Positions 20,084 through 33,700 of a stretch of DNA of 64,000 nt are shown here, in pieces. Under the pieces are notes generated by a model. That model had not been told where the DNA came from, did no database searches, and saw only the letters and a list, made by a program, of their open reading frames with translations. The first letter of the stretch is position 1. The number at the start of each line of letters is the position of its first letter. Source of the DNA: Drosophila pseudoobscura (lineage: Eukaryota > Arthropoda > Insecta > Diptera > Drosophilidae); the NCBI RefSeq assembly GCF_009870125.1, contig NC_046683.1:54327869-54391868 (forward strand). Reading direction: 5' to 3'. The position numbers were made by a program, and so were the translations under genes.

Positions 20084-22941
20084 AAGTTTTTTTGGTCCAT
20101 TCCAGCCGGTCTTTGTTCTACAGTTTTACAGCCACTAAGAAAGTCAAGAGCGGGAAAGAAAGAATTCAAGCAAAAAAAAAAGTGAACAGGAAAACATAAA
20201 ATATTTCATTTTATACATAGTATATGTACTATATATTCCCCCTATATATTCCCTTTAACAAAACATTAATTTAGGGTGTGTCTGTCACATGGAAAACACT
20301 TCAATAAATCACTTAGATTAGTCTGAGGATAGAACAACGCACAAAAAATTTGTTGTTTCTCAAAATTGGAAATAGAAATTCGTTTGACGTCAAAGTTTCG
20401 ACTGAATATCTTTTCTGAAACCTCAATATTGGTACAACAATTTAGCAAAATAAATATTAAATAAATAAAGGTAGAAAGAACATATGGAAAATGCAACAGA
20501 AAACCAAAGGGAGAGAAAAAGATAAACCGATTTGCCTCATTCTGTCAATTGGATGGCAAAGAAAATTCCATTGGGTTCGGTTCTAAGTAGATAATTAAGA
20601 GCATTGACATGCTGTACTGTCTGGCATGTACTGTCTCCCCCTCTGGACATCCCAGCCATTTGATTGTACTGTATGTACAATGATTAATTAGGGGTAGCAC
20701 GCGTTTCTGGGCTGTTTTGCACCTTTTGGGAGAGAGACCACCGACGCTGGAGAACAAGTTTTTTGCGTGCTGCATTTCGGGTGTTGTGCTGACAGAAGCG
20801 CTAATTCGATGAGACACTCGAACGTGCCAAATGTCAAACACACTAAATCCGATTCATAAACCACCTGATTTACACCATTTATAGTTGGTATCCAGAGTTT
20901 TTGTACATATGTATTTCCCCAACAAGTTGAGTAGCTCCCAATCGTATTTATTGTATATACACAGAAAAAAAAAAAACCCCTTATAACCTGCCTATAGATT
21001 ATTTGTAATTTGCGGTTGTCTGTTTAGAGTTCAGTGGGAATTCAAACTCTCAAATTAAATTGAAAATCACGTTCACACTCACACCCGTGGGGTTTGCGTG
21101 TGCAACGGATCTCGGAATAAAAGTATTTGAATTTGGATTTTCTGGATCATTTGATAAGCGATTCAAGCCAGATACGAAATCAGCTTGGAAACCATTTAAT
21201 TGCTGATAGCTTTCTTTGTAAGCAATCAATGGGGTCGATTGTGGTGGGACTTACGTGCACTTCAGCTGGTACGCCAGTAAAAAGGCCCCCAATCGCTGGG
21301 AGCGGCATAAATCAAAGATATTGAAGCTTCATTGGGCAAAATCCAGCTATTTGACAGATGCTTATCGAAATTTGTCCAAATAATTGCCGACCGAGGGGCG
21401 CTGCTGCATGGTACAACTGAATAAAATCACAAATATTAAGACCCATTACGATGAAGGTGTTTTCGTATTATCGTATACAGATGTCTCCATGTCTCCATGC
21501 TGCTCCAACTATTACATTTCCAATGTGTGTTTCCCGGGAAAACTCGGTGCAGCTCATTAAAGTCATTCACTTTGCATTTGTTTACGAGTCAGCAAGTCAT
21601 CAACCGACCCCGGGCTCATCTACTTTACTTTTACAGAAAAACAGAAAACACAAAACGGCAAATGGAAAACAGAACGAAGGAAATCTAATTATCGCGGCCA
21701 AGTTCAAGGGCACACATATTGCTGGAAAGCAGCGAGTACTTCAAGGCGGGGGTTCCTTTCGGGGGAAATGGAATTTCAGATAAATAGATAGATGCATTTG
21801 TAGATAGACAGAACCAATTTGCATTTGTTGCAAATTGCCCAAGGGGAAGGGGGAGCTGCCACTCTAACTACAACGGGAAAAATTGACATCACGTGTCCCC
21901 GCGCCGCCGTGCCGCCGCGCCCCCAGTGGGTGGTTGGGTGTGACGTCAGACCACTGGGGCGTTCCACTTGCATAGGTGTAAACAAGATACAACACAAAGA
22001 TACATGGATTGGCCTTTTAATCAACGGAAAAGCTGCTGAAATTGATTTGCACCCAACGAAACATTTCTCTGTCAAGTTCAAATAGATTTTCTTCTACATA
22101 TATTTAATATATATCTATATCCGTATATATCTACCACGCATGGAGGCGCTAAGAACCAAGACGGAAGAATTTTCTGTGACGTCAAGTTGGTATCGAAATC
22201 AAAGGCGACACCCACACGCAGACTTGGAAAAAACGAAAATATATCTTCAGTGGATGATCCATAGAGAGAAAAAGAAAGAGAGAGCGTAAGATCTGTCTCA
22301 GGCAAAGAGAGCATAGATTTTATGGAAATTTCTGAAAAAGTATTGCTGCGTGATATTTATAGACCTTGCGTGTATTTTGGGTAAATATTTTCGATTCATA
22401 GAGGTAGAGACCAGACCGCATATCAATTGCCAGGCCCCCCTCTATTTTGTGGACAATATTTGATAAATATTTAATTTGAAAAACGCTTACCTCCGAGCCT
22501 GTTCGAAAGGGTTCATTCCTTGCCAAGAATTTTACAACTTTCACACGTTTTTACATTTAATATAACAGGTTCTCTCGTGTCCCTCTCTGAGATCATTCAT
22601 TGACTGAAAATAAACGCAATTTTATTTATGTGAAATGTCCATAAAGATGCAATTTAAATATTTAATTCGAATGAAATTTAGTCAAAGAATTTCTCAAAAT
22701 TCCAGTCAAAAATAATAATAATAAATACAAAAAAAAAAGCAAAACGAAAAAGCAAAAAATAATAACAAGTTTAAACTTTTAGCGCTGTGTGAAATAAATA
22801 CAAATGCGAGTATTCCAAAATATATGTACATATATTATTTCAACAATTTGATGAACAAATTGTTATGGCTATTGTCTGGAACCAGAAATACATTTTGATC
22901 TAGTATTTTTTTGATTATATTGAACTTTAACTAAAATTCTT

Positions 22942-22990
22942 CTTCCCGTGCTTCCCCTGCTTCCCCTGATTCCCCTGCTTCCCGTGCTTC
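22942..22990. repeat. 9-bp minisatellite (CTTCCCCTG-like)
   Basis: Five to six imperfect copies of CTTCCC(C/G)TG in tandem, strand-asymmetric (pyrimidine-rich on plus). Confidence 0.85.
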
Positions 22991-24369
22991 CCCTGCTCCC
23001 TCGCATTCGTTCTCTTCCTCCTACGGACGGCTCTTCCGTACATTCTGTGGGAATACTAAGTAGAGATCTGTCGGAGCAAAAACCAAATACAAAAGTGGGG
23101 GCACGTCCCCTTCCCCCTTCCGTTGCCCTTCCCCTCAAAGCAATCAATCAGTCAGTCAGACAGACATCTGCTTGCTGCACACACAACTGCACTACTGACG
23201 TTTGATGACTGTTTTTCGATTCAGTTTTATTATTATTATTTTTTGTTTTGTTTTGTTTTTTATGGGGCACTCGCCTATATTAGTTTTCCTATAATAAGTA
23301 TTCGGTTCTGGGTTCTCTGTTCTCCAAACGGAAATGGATCATTAAATGGGAGATTAGCAAAAACAAAAAAAAAACGTAAAAAGGTAGCAACTGTGTTTCA
23401 TTTCCCGTTATAAATGCCACTCAAACTTTGAACAGAATGCGGCAGAAAGTGGGAATTTCAGGAGCTGTTGGGATCCATAGAGCTGTATAGCTCCTGTCCA
23501 GCCGATAATCCCTCGCTTCCACATAAGAAGCTTATATAAATGGAACCTCTTACCTCCCATCGAGTCCACTCCACAGGCCGCGAAACGAAAATTACATTCA
23601 TTTTGGGTTTATTTATATTTTTACATCTGTTTTTTGTTTTCTCATAACGGGGACTGGCGTTCCAGCGAACAGAAACCCGTTCTTATGGCGGCAAATTATC
23701 AAAAGTCTCGACCGTTTCAGTTCTAATTGATTGTATGGATATCTCCTGCGGAAATATCCTCTAATTTCAATTTATTTATACTTTTGGGACTCTACTTTGT
23801 CAACGCAGAACTGTTGACCCCTGGTTCAATGTCTCGTATTCCCAGAGTTGAATGAATGGTGCGTGGCGTGGCTTGGCGTGGCGTGGCGTGGTTTGGCGTG
23901 CTGTGGCAAGGTCTCCGGGTGTGTGGTCCACAATAATTCTTATCAGTGTTTCCAAGTGCCAGTTGGTTCAGAAATTTGTAGTTTCATTCCAAAAATCCCC
24001 AATCTTCATTCATTTTTCCACTTGCTTATCATCTAGGCAAAAAAAAAACAACACATGACAGACTGTCAAAGTCAATGCTGGGCCAATGTCACGCCCATGT
24101 CGAAGACTCTAAGGGTGTACCATATAATTTCCAAGGCGTTGCCAGCCGTTTACCAACGGAGAGGACTGAGAAGAGAGTGTGGTAATACACGATGATTAAG
24201 TTCCCTCCCAAGTGACAATTCTTTTCCTTGAATGGTATCTGGTTTTATCCCTGGAAACACATAATTGATAGCCACTTGTCGGTCAATCGTTGCACCACCT
24301 AATCAGTGTAAACAAAGGCCATAATCGATACGTAGTATGGCATGATAAGGGCAAAAGATATATGTACGT

Positions 24370-24665
24370 ACACCTAGAGAAAAAGTCCCTGAGAATCCAA
24401 ATGTATGCCAATTTATTTTTGCCCCAAGAGTGGAAATTGTTCTCAGAAAATGAACAATTTAAAATAAATATATTAAATATATTTTAAATATTAATAAATA
24501 AATTTTTACTTGTATACATTATATACATTTATTTTTTAAGTTTTCTATATTTAATGTGCTTTTTTTTTAATTTTTGACATTTTATCCCAATATTTATTTT
24601 AAAGTTTACTATATTTAATGTGAATTTTAATTAATTTTTTTTTTAAATCTTTTTTCGCTGAGTGT
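24370..24665 (+). mobile_element. AT-rich TIR element, copy 1 (MITE-like)
   Basis: Starts ACACCTAGAGAAAAAG and ends CTTTTTTCGCTGAGTGT, which are imperfect terminal inverted repeats. It contains the internal block AAGAGTGGAAATTGTTCTC shared with the other copies. 296 bases, no coding capacity. Confidence 0.5.
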
Positions 24666-27600
24666 ATGCCTAAATGGGCATCAGACCTTCAAGGTGGGCA
24701 TCGAATTGGCCTAACAATTGGATATCGTGATGGAAATTTTCAAACAAATTAGCGCGCTTTAATCGCTAGCCCTGTGAAAATATTCACAGTTGTTTTTGTC
24801 GTGGATTTCTTGGTACTAGTTTGTAGAGCCGTCAATAAGCCGCACCTCCCGATAAGGGTACTAAGGTCAACAAAAGTGTGCAAGTGGTGCAGGAAAAATC
24901 CCATAAAAGGCTTGCGCGACACATTAATTAGACATCTCTAAATAGTCGAGAGCCCAGCCATCTTATCAATTTGTCGGGTTAAGGATTAAACAGCTGCTGG
25001 CTACTGTATAGAATCTTATCAGAATACGTTTAAGAATTGCAAACGTTTGAGCTTTGAACACTTTCCCAGTCATTAGGCGCCCAGCACGAGCGACACGGGC
25101 GGCAGCTGGGGGGAGGGGAAAATGTGCACATGTAATGGACATATAATATATGCAAAATAAATTATGAAAAATATAATATAGATGATTGAAATTGCCACAG
25201 GCCGGACAACGAACGGCCCACTTGGACCCACTGATAAACCCCTGGCTGACCTCTGAATGCAGTCGCCGCGTTGGGCGATAATCGATGGGCGACAGGCGAC
25301 AGCCGACAGGCCCCAGCCTCCCCAGTACGACTCCGATCTGGCGACACCTTTTGGGGCTCGTCCACTTCTAAGATTTGCTTTTGCGTCACTGAAAAACCCC
25401 CAATTGTGGCCCAGTTCCTCCACTTGAAACCCGAGATTATCTCAGTCTCAATTGTTGCTAAATAACAATACGAAGGGGGCAATGCCAATGGGAATGGGAA
25501 TGGAAATCAAGTGCAAAGACTTTGAACTTGTACCCGGCCAAGAACAGAGCAGAGGCAGCAGCTTCATGGTTGATCGGCTCTCGGCTCCGTTTCACGATCG
25601 AGGGCAATCCCATTGGAAGCCGCAAAAAGTGCCTGCCTCCAATAATATTTAATCGGGCTCCCAAATACAGCAAAAAACTGGATTGCGCCGGACAACGAAT
25701 GGGATAATCCCAATAATATTCTCGTTCCTTCAATAATATTATTTACTTCTCGTACATACATATGTACATATATTGCAATCCTTTTTGTCCCCCCCCCCCT
25801 CGGTTAACACTCAAATCTTATCATTTGTGGCTATATCTTTCGGCCATAGCCCCCCCTGTGTCTGTGTTTTTTTGTTTTTGTTCTTCTGGCATTTTTCTTG
25901 TATCTGAAAGCAAGCAAACCCTCATAAAGATTTCTTTTAATCAAAGTAAAGTGCGCTCAATTGACTCTCATAAATTCCCGCGGCCACGGCTAGGTATCGT
26001 ATTTAAAATAGTTTTCGCTTTTTAGTGAATTTAATAAGGAAATCTCTTGTTAAGGTTGTGCGCTCTGATCCGATCTGATATGGTGCATATGTGGGGGCGT
26101 GTATGTACGGCATGTTGTTATTTTGTCACATTTATCGCTCGACGAGCCGTCAATCAAGCATTCCGTACCGGGTATTTATAGTCCTCGGTCCTTGCCGATT
26201 GACCGTTTTGGAATGCACTCAATCAATGAATCGAAAGCGAGAGGACGCCGGCACATAAATGCTTCAAATGCTAGCCATATCTGAAAGGATTTGGTGGGGG
26301 GGGGGGCTCTGATATGGAAATCTATTGGTTCGATGGAGCCATAAAGCGATTTGCAAGCGGGCAAAACAATGCGGGTGACATAACTCCGATAAGACGTGAC
26401 CGAGATAAACCCGTTACTGTATGCCACCCCCCATCGTCCAGCCCCCCTATGGGACAGTAAATAATCGCACTTTAGTTCTAATATCGCTTCATGGTTTCTG
26501 CTCCCTGATAAGAGTCCTCGCCACACACTTTCTCCCCGCTTTTCCTCTGGTGTCTTCTCAACCGTCTAGCGGTTTGATCGATGGTTGCACCTACAGAGCA
26601 CCTATTTTTGGGGCCATTGAGGAGCTTAAACGATACAAATTGATAGTTTATCGGCATTTTAAATGTATAACTAATGGATTAACTATTTTGTAGGCCTTAC
26701 AGAACCCTTTTTTGGGACATTAGGCATTCAAAAACGAATATAGTTGATGGATTCCCCATTCCGCGGCTTCATATAACCGAAACAAGTGTTTTGGAAATTC
26801 CCCCCCAAAAAAAATATGTAAATATAAACGGTAATAATATTTATTTAGCACCTTACCACTTATCAAGTTCAATTCTCGCTGTACTGCTCTACAGTTTTGG
26901 AGCCACAGTTTGAGAGTAACCGTTTAGGAGTTATTGTAAGCAGTTTAACTGTAGGAACAAAAAGCTTTCAATAAACGAAAGCTTTGGCAATATTCAGCTT
27001 TTGCCAGCTAGCAATTTCAAACGAAAAGGCTTTCATTCAAATATTAATAACCAATAATAAATAAACACATAAAAATAATAAATAGCATTAATAAATTCAA
27101 ATTTAAAAATAAAATATTTTAAAGTATTACGAGTATAACCAATTATGCAAATACAAAAAATAATATTCAACTAATAAAAATAAACATTAATTAAATCTTG
27201 TATCTTTTGCAGGAGTCCTCGAATTCCAACCCTTGAAATCCGTGATCTTTAAGTGTAAGTACCAGAATTTATAAATATTTACAAACCATTTTAAGCAATA
27301 AAAAACCAACATTAAAACGTACCTAGTATATTTTAAAATTATGCACTGACCCAGAATTGTGAACATTCGAGAATTACAATTTTGGAGCAAAATCCGAAAA
27401 TTATTTTCTTTTTCCCCCGACCAAGAACAGACAGGCCCACACAAATATATGTATCTAGATACGTTCACCTTGAGGTTGCCTTATTGATTTTCGGGAAATC
27501 CATAGACTTGTGAAATTCGTGGCTGGTTGGGACGGTATATGGTATTCGTCAGCTTCATGTTGGCCCTGTCGCAAGTTCAAATGTAGGTCGTAGATAAAGA

Positions 27601-29235
27601 ACGAAACGATGATGGCGTTGGTTGGGTCAGCAGAAATATTTGGTGGCTGCACTGAGATTGGAACGAGAGAATCGCGTGATTTATGTGCCAGCCAAAGCCG
27701 CTGCAAAGACCAGAAAGTATTCAGATACACATACTCGTATGTCTGTATGTATCTACAGCTGGGCAAATGCAAATGTATCCACAATGTTTAGGTATACATG
27801 CTGGTGGCTTTCTGATTGGTGGAGATTTGGGGCTTGGCTTCTGTGACGTCACACGCGCAGCGCACACGCCCCTCTAAATGCCCCAGACTATCTGTATCTG
27901 TCAGATACAGACCGTTGCGTGACGTAGCCGCTGACGTAGGTCAAACACAAATCAGAGACTATGCCAACCTGGTGGGGCCAATGCTTTTGGGCTGCCTCTG
28001 CCTCTCCCTCCACCTCTTACGTAAGGGCAGGCCGTCAGGCCAATGCCAACATTTCATCATGCCTTGAGTTTTTGAGCTGTTTTACCCTCTTTGCTCTCGC
28101 CCTCGGCTTGCCGGTATTGTAATTAATAAACACACACAGAAATGCGGATTGCGTGTGTATACAGATGCAGAGACACATTTCTGTATATGGAAATGCTGAA
28201 ACAGTCAGCAGGTGAGCATGCTTTTAGGCGTTGCTGTGCGCCTGATCCCAGCATTGAGCGTGCCAAATGTTTGGTTGAATTCCAGGTCTCGGCTTCGCTA
28301 AGGGATGTACAGGGGGGACAGCGAAATGGGGGCGGGTGGTGGAATCTGCGTGGGTTACAAACTACAAGCAGGGGCCATTCCTTGGGTGGAGGGGGTGCGG
28401 GCGGATAATATTTGTTTACTTTACTTTTATTGATTTGCAATTTAAGATTCTCTAGAAGAATACAAATAATAAATAATAAATAAAAATAATAAAGATTAAT
28501 TAATACTAGTAACAAAATAGTTACAATTCTCTAGAAATAAATGCTGTTCCGGAATTTTGTGCCGCTACATTCCATACTTTCCCCACTTTCCAACTCATTT
28601 TCCATTCAAAGTGCCATTCATTTCGAAAACAAACGAATACTTTCATTATCTGACCCATATACGATATGTAATAGGTAGGATAACGAGTAGCCTCCTCATT
28701 CCATTGTCATGTTTATTCATTGAAAACAACAACAACAAAAGACCCCGTACTTCATTGAGTCTCGGAGACCGTGTGTAGGAAGCATAATAATGGATTGCTT
28801 TTGAGGGTCTGCACATACGCGTCTTGCCAGGCAGCGAGCAAACGTGATCCACATAGATCCATAGAATTAAACGAGCTGTATGCGTTTGCATAGCTAATCA
28901 AACAATGCCTGGGCAAATGGTATTGAAAATGACACAGAGATACAAGTACGTGTATCTATGTATCTACACACATGCTCTTTGTCTGTATCCGAGTTCGAAT
29001 CTTAATCTGCACTGCGCTTGTTTTGCAGTTCTGTATCTGCATCTACACCCTTGTGTGCACACGGAAATGCCGTCAACAGTGTATGCAACGTGCGGATTCT
29101 ATACAGTATCTGGAGGTACATTTAAATTCCATCTCCTTGGCTATGCGATCCAATAAACAAATTGATTGAATGGCTAACCTTTTCATCTTGAATGAATTGT
29201 GCGGATATGGCTTTACAATTGCTGTGATACATGCA

Positions 29236-29672
29236 TACACTCAGAGAAAAGGTGCACTCAAATTCACTTGGTTTTTAAAATGTATTTCAATCGATCTGCT
29301 CCGAGAGTGGAATTTTACCTAAATGTATTTCACATTTAAGATATATATTTTTCATTTTCACTCATTTACATTTTTTTTATATTTAAATTAAATATTTTCT
29401 ATATTTAGATCAAATATATTTCCTACAAATTTAATACATCGTATTCAAATTAGAGTTTTTTATATTTTCATTAATTTTTAGTACATTTATGTTTAAATCA
29501 AAGTGTAAATTTGATTTCACAATTTTATTTTTTTTTAATAATTTTTAATTTATTTTGTAATCTGTACTTGATTATAAAATATTATCACAGATACAATTAT
29601 ATTGTGTTTAAAAACTATTTAATTTAATTTAATTAAACTTAAATGTGGTTACGCCATTTTTCTGCCAGTGTA
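29236..29672 (+). mobile_element. AT-rich TIR element, copy 2 (MITE-like)
   Basis: Starts TACACTCAGAGAAAA and ends TTTTCTGCCAGTGTA. It contains the internal block GAGAGTGGAATTT after TCGAT, and further inside TATTTCCTACAAAT, both shared with copy 3 in inverted orientation. Confidence 0.55.
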
Positions 29673-30249
29673 AATATCTGGCATTCGAAATTGATAAGAG
29701 ACAATGAACACTGGAGGGTTTTATCCCGATTTCTCATTGAAATATTTCGTTTATGAATTTGTTTTTCGGAATATCTTCCTTTTGGACAACATTCTGCAAA
29801 GTTTTCGCCAATAAAGTGGAGATCAATTGCAGGAGCCATAAATTTGCATTGACTTTATTGCAAATAAAGAGTCGCCTCGCGACAACATGCTGCAAAAACG
29901 GAGGCGGAAAGCCGGGTGAAGGCTGCCATGTGTTGCACTGCAACCAGTCGTCTGGCTGCACTTTACGACAGAACGACAGAACGTCAGAACGCCAGAAAAC
30001 CGAATAAGAAGAAATCAAAACAAAAATAAAACAAAAAACTACTGGGCTTTCGATTCCAGTTTTAGAGTCAATAGCCTCGCCAGCGTCGTAGTCCGCTACC
30101 CTACCCCAAGACCATGCCCATGACAGACGAAAGCGAGAGAGCGGGACCAGTTCTCGCAGAGAAAGAGAGCAAAACAGAGAGCAGACAGAGAGGGAGAGAG
30201 AGAGAGATGGAGAACGAGTCCAGAGCCCGGCGGAGGCCTTTTTTTGTAT

Positions 30250-30780
30250 TGTTTGGCGCGCCATTTGCTAGCCATCATTCGTTGCGTGCGGTTTGAAGAT
30301 ACAAAGATACACAGACACCCGGATACTTGTGCTGCCAAAGATACGCGACTCGAACCATCTACATATCCGAAAAATATACGCATATCGGGAAATATACATA
30401 TATCCAGAATATCCCAATAGTTCCGTAACATATCGCCGTAACAATTGTTTTCTGTGAAAGAAAGACAGTTTTTGGTGTTTTTCTTTATTTTTTGGACAGC
30501 AACATGTTTTGCGATTGAGTGCGCATGCGCCCGAAAGTATTCTCTATGCTACGTGGGCGGCCCAGGCGATAAAGGACAAGAGTCTCGGCCAAAGGACATA
30601 CATATCTAGACGTTTCACGTACGCGTATTATTCAACCAATTTTGTTGCCGTGTGTGAAAAGTGCAAGAAAATCGAACAAGTAAAACTTCGGCAAGCAATC
30701 AGCAAAGAAAACATATCTCTAGAGAAAAGATCTCAGGAAGCAATCCCAACCGAAACGCAGTTTACATAATAACCTTCAAG
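30250..30780 (+). promoter_or_regulatory. Proximal promoter and 5'UTR of the sugar transporter
   Basis: Sequence leading to the ATG at 30781. The last 250 bases are A-rich and CAAACAAC-like, as in Drosophila leaders, with no in-frame ATG joined to the main frame. The transcription start was not located. An N-terminal coding exon follows directly. Confidence 0.4.
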
Positions 30781-33700
30781 ATGTCAACCTCGTCGAGCAA
30801 CTCGAGTGCCGGGGCAGAGGAGCAGGCCCCAAGGAAGCCTGGCACTAGCAACGAGGAGAGCTCCCACCTGCTGGAGGCCGCCGAGAACGGTGCCAAATAT
30901 GGCTCCCGCCAAGCGGTAAAAATCGTCAAAGCCAATGAGAATGGCTCCACCACACCCCATGTAGGCAAACACACAAACAGATTCTACTCGTATTTCATAG
31001 ATACACTTCCCGGTGATGGTAATAACACAGGTTCAAGCTGAAGTTAAGGCCAAAACAAAGCAAATGTCCAGATAACGCAGTGAAAAATTAATCAAAATGT
31101 GCAGATACCATTTCCAGAGTATTTTCTTTCAATCAGAGACCCCTTCGAAGAGCTTTGGTGCATATAAATATCGCAGATACCCTTCTAGGGTACCCAGTTA
31201 GGGTACCCAGCAAAACGTTTAAATGTTTTTCCAGAGCAAACACTCTCAGAAACTGTTTGTAAAGTAAATGGCAATCTGGCCGCAGGAAAAGATACAAGAT
31301 ATAAATAGTTGAACAAGCAATTATCAGCAGTTAAATTGTTTATTTCTCTCCAGACGTACACCTTTAGGAATATGCTCAAGCTAACTTTATTTTTTCCCAA
31401 ACGTCCTAAGCGTTTTTCTGCCTTTTGGCATTCCCAAATGATAGATCGCCAAGCTTATCAACCTTAACGAGCCCGCAGGCCGTGGGGCACATGTTGAAAA
31501 CTTTCTATTTTTATGCTCCATGTTGGACAAGGTCACCAGCGAAGAGGCAGAGATAGAGACAAGACCACAGACAAGACAATTCCGTTAAAGTTCTGCCAAG
31601 AAAACGATGATAGCAAAAAAGGGGGCGTAAAGTAAAAATAAACCCATTCCCCAGAGAAGGGGAGTACAATTTTTTATGAGTGGTAGTCGTTCCAATGAGC
31701 GCACAAAATTAGTCAGCAAATACAATATATTTGCTGGAATTTATTACTACAAATAAATAAAACATTGAACCATCGAAAGAGCGGTCCCGCATCGTGATCA
31801 GCATTTGAATAGATTATGAAACTGGAGCAACAGAAGACGAGGTCTCGAGAGGTCTCTTTTGGGCATTGGAATAACAATGATATAACCAAAATTTCGAGCC
31901 GTATAAAATGTGATTTTTATGTCTTAATCGGCAAAACTTTTGTCACTTTCGTTTATTTAAATAATACATTAAGGTATCTTCTATCTACACTCAGAGAAAA
32001 GTCCAAACAAATGAGCCCATATTTAAATTAAATATTATATTTCTAGATACATTCATTAATGTATTAAAGAGTCTTTTTAATCCAAAAACATAAATATATT
32101 ACATTTGTAGGAAATATATTTTATCTAAATATAAAATATATTTATTTTAAATCTGAAAAACATTTTACAATTTCCACTCTCGCAGAAAATCGATGGGTAT
32201 ACATTTTTCTTTTCTGAGAGATACTCGTACAGTTTTTCCTGCTGTAAGCCAAAGGAATATCTCAGGAATATCCGAATGAATGGGAATGAGATTTACCGAA
32301 ATGCAAATGAAATTGTTTATAGAACGGGAGTATTATAAATCAGGTTGGACGAGAGCCAGTCAAATGATTATGGAGTATTTTGAGTGGAATTTCTTTATGC
32401 TTTATTAATTTTGTGAACCAGTTTAATGGAATGCCACTGTTTGCATACACATACATATGTATATGACGCGCACTGTTGCGCGGCCACTGCCTGCCATTGC
32501 CACTGACATTGAAACGAACTTGGACTTGGCTTGGTCGCTGACACTCGCTCTCCTTCTAGGAGGAAGGAGCTGCTGGTCAGAGGGAGCACAGAGCGGCACC
32601 CACTTAAGGGCGCCCAACGAGTTCTTCCTCCAGAGCGTCGTTTAGTATTTAATCTAAATTTAGATACAGCCAGCGGTTTGAAGAGACCACATTAGCCACA
32701 GACGGAACCAAGAACAGCCAGAACCAAGTAGAACCAAGCAGGGCAGAGCAGAGCACAGACTAGTCGAGAGGCAGATATCGATTTCAGTGGGGCTCTGGCT
32801 TTAACGCTTCGTTTACTTTTAACTGTCAGTCTGCGGCAGGCCGGAGGTGTGTCCCGACACCAAGTAAATACGTGGGCGTCGTTCCACCATCCCCAAGCTG
32901 CAGTTTCCCCCCCTGCCCACGACTCTTTGGTTGAATTTCACGGAAGTGATTTGTTCCCGGCCTCATGTCTGGCGTGTGGGCAGAGATTGGGGTACACAGG
33001 GAACGCTCCAAGAGTGGGCGGCGACACACGAGGCACAAAGGAAGCGGCAACTGGGAGAGTATATGTCCCATAAATTACACATTTGCGCCTTGCAAATGAA
33101 CGAAGAAACATTATAGAGTCCCCAAGATGTAAAGAAAAGATTCCATTCAAGTAAAAACAAGCACTTAAAAGTGAATGGCTTTCCTTTATGTATGGTATTT
33201 TATAGTACACATTAGGGCACAGCTATACTCAAGCGTCGATCATTACGATTCTTGGGCATCAACCCGTTTCAATAGAAACCGAGTGAGAGCTCTGCATTCG
33301 GCCAATTTGTGTGTGCTTTCTCGTTCTCTCTACCAGAAAATCAAATAAAGAGTGAGCGAGAAAAAAAACCGAAATTTTAGGATCTACAACGAGAAAAATG
33401 ACGAAACGAGTACCAAAGCACACCGAATCGTTCTAGTACACTAATTCATAAATCAGAGACCCCCGACTCCATTCGAATATAGAACTATCAATGAAAAAAG
33501 CTTTTACCCCACGAATATCATACATATCTGATGTTCTTTCGCCTCTGTGGGTGGCTATGCCCAGTATATGGATTCCCAGGCCATTGCTGATTGATTGGGG
33601 GTCGGGGGCTGGCGATAACCTAAACTTATATACCGATTGTACAAGAATTTATGGCCTAATGAACGGAAGTCAATGAGTAGTATTGCCTCCTCTACATATC

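Larger units (their letters stand above)
19395..27851. promoter_or_regulatory. Cluster of perfect CRE palindromes (TGACGTCA)
   Basis: Full TGACGTCA sites occur at 19395-19402, 20395-20402, 21941-21948, 22177-22184 and 27844-27851, with half-sites GTGACGTAG and CTGACGTAG at about 27917-27940. An 8-mer palindrome is expected about once per 65 kb, so five in 8.5 kb is a marked excess. They span the presumed distal promoter and first intron of the sugar-transporter gene. CREB/ATF or CrebA-type bZIP factors bind such sites; the link to this gene is inferred. Confidence 0.5.
20084..30250. other. Long intron or upstream regulatory region of the sugar transporter
   Basis: About 10 kb without a supported exon on either strand. 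Contents include CRE palindromes, a 9-bp CTTCCCCTG-type minisatellite at 22942-22990, a C-run at about 25790-25800, and AT-rich TIR elements at 24370-24665 and 29236-29672. GATAA-rich patches occur at several places between 24240 and 26520. The short open frames are not conserved-looking and have no splice context. Confidence 0.5.

Noticed and set aside
19743-20138. Plus-strand frame in the presumed distal first exon of the sugar transporter
   Set aside because: It runs across a good splice donor and has no conserved-looking sequence; interpreted as UTR.
30096-30296. Short frames on both strands in the GA-rich region before the transporter's first coding exon
   Set aside because: Purine repeats create open frames; there is no start context joined to the main gene.
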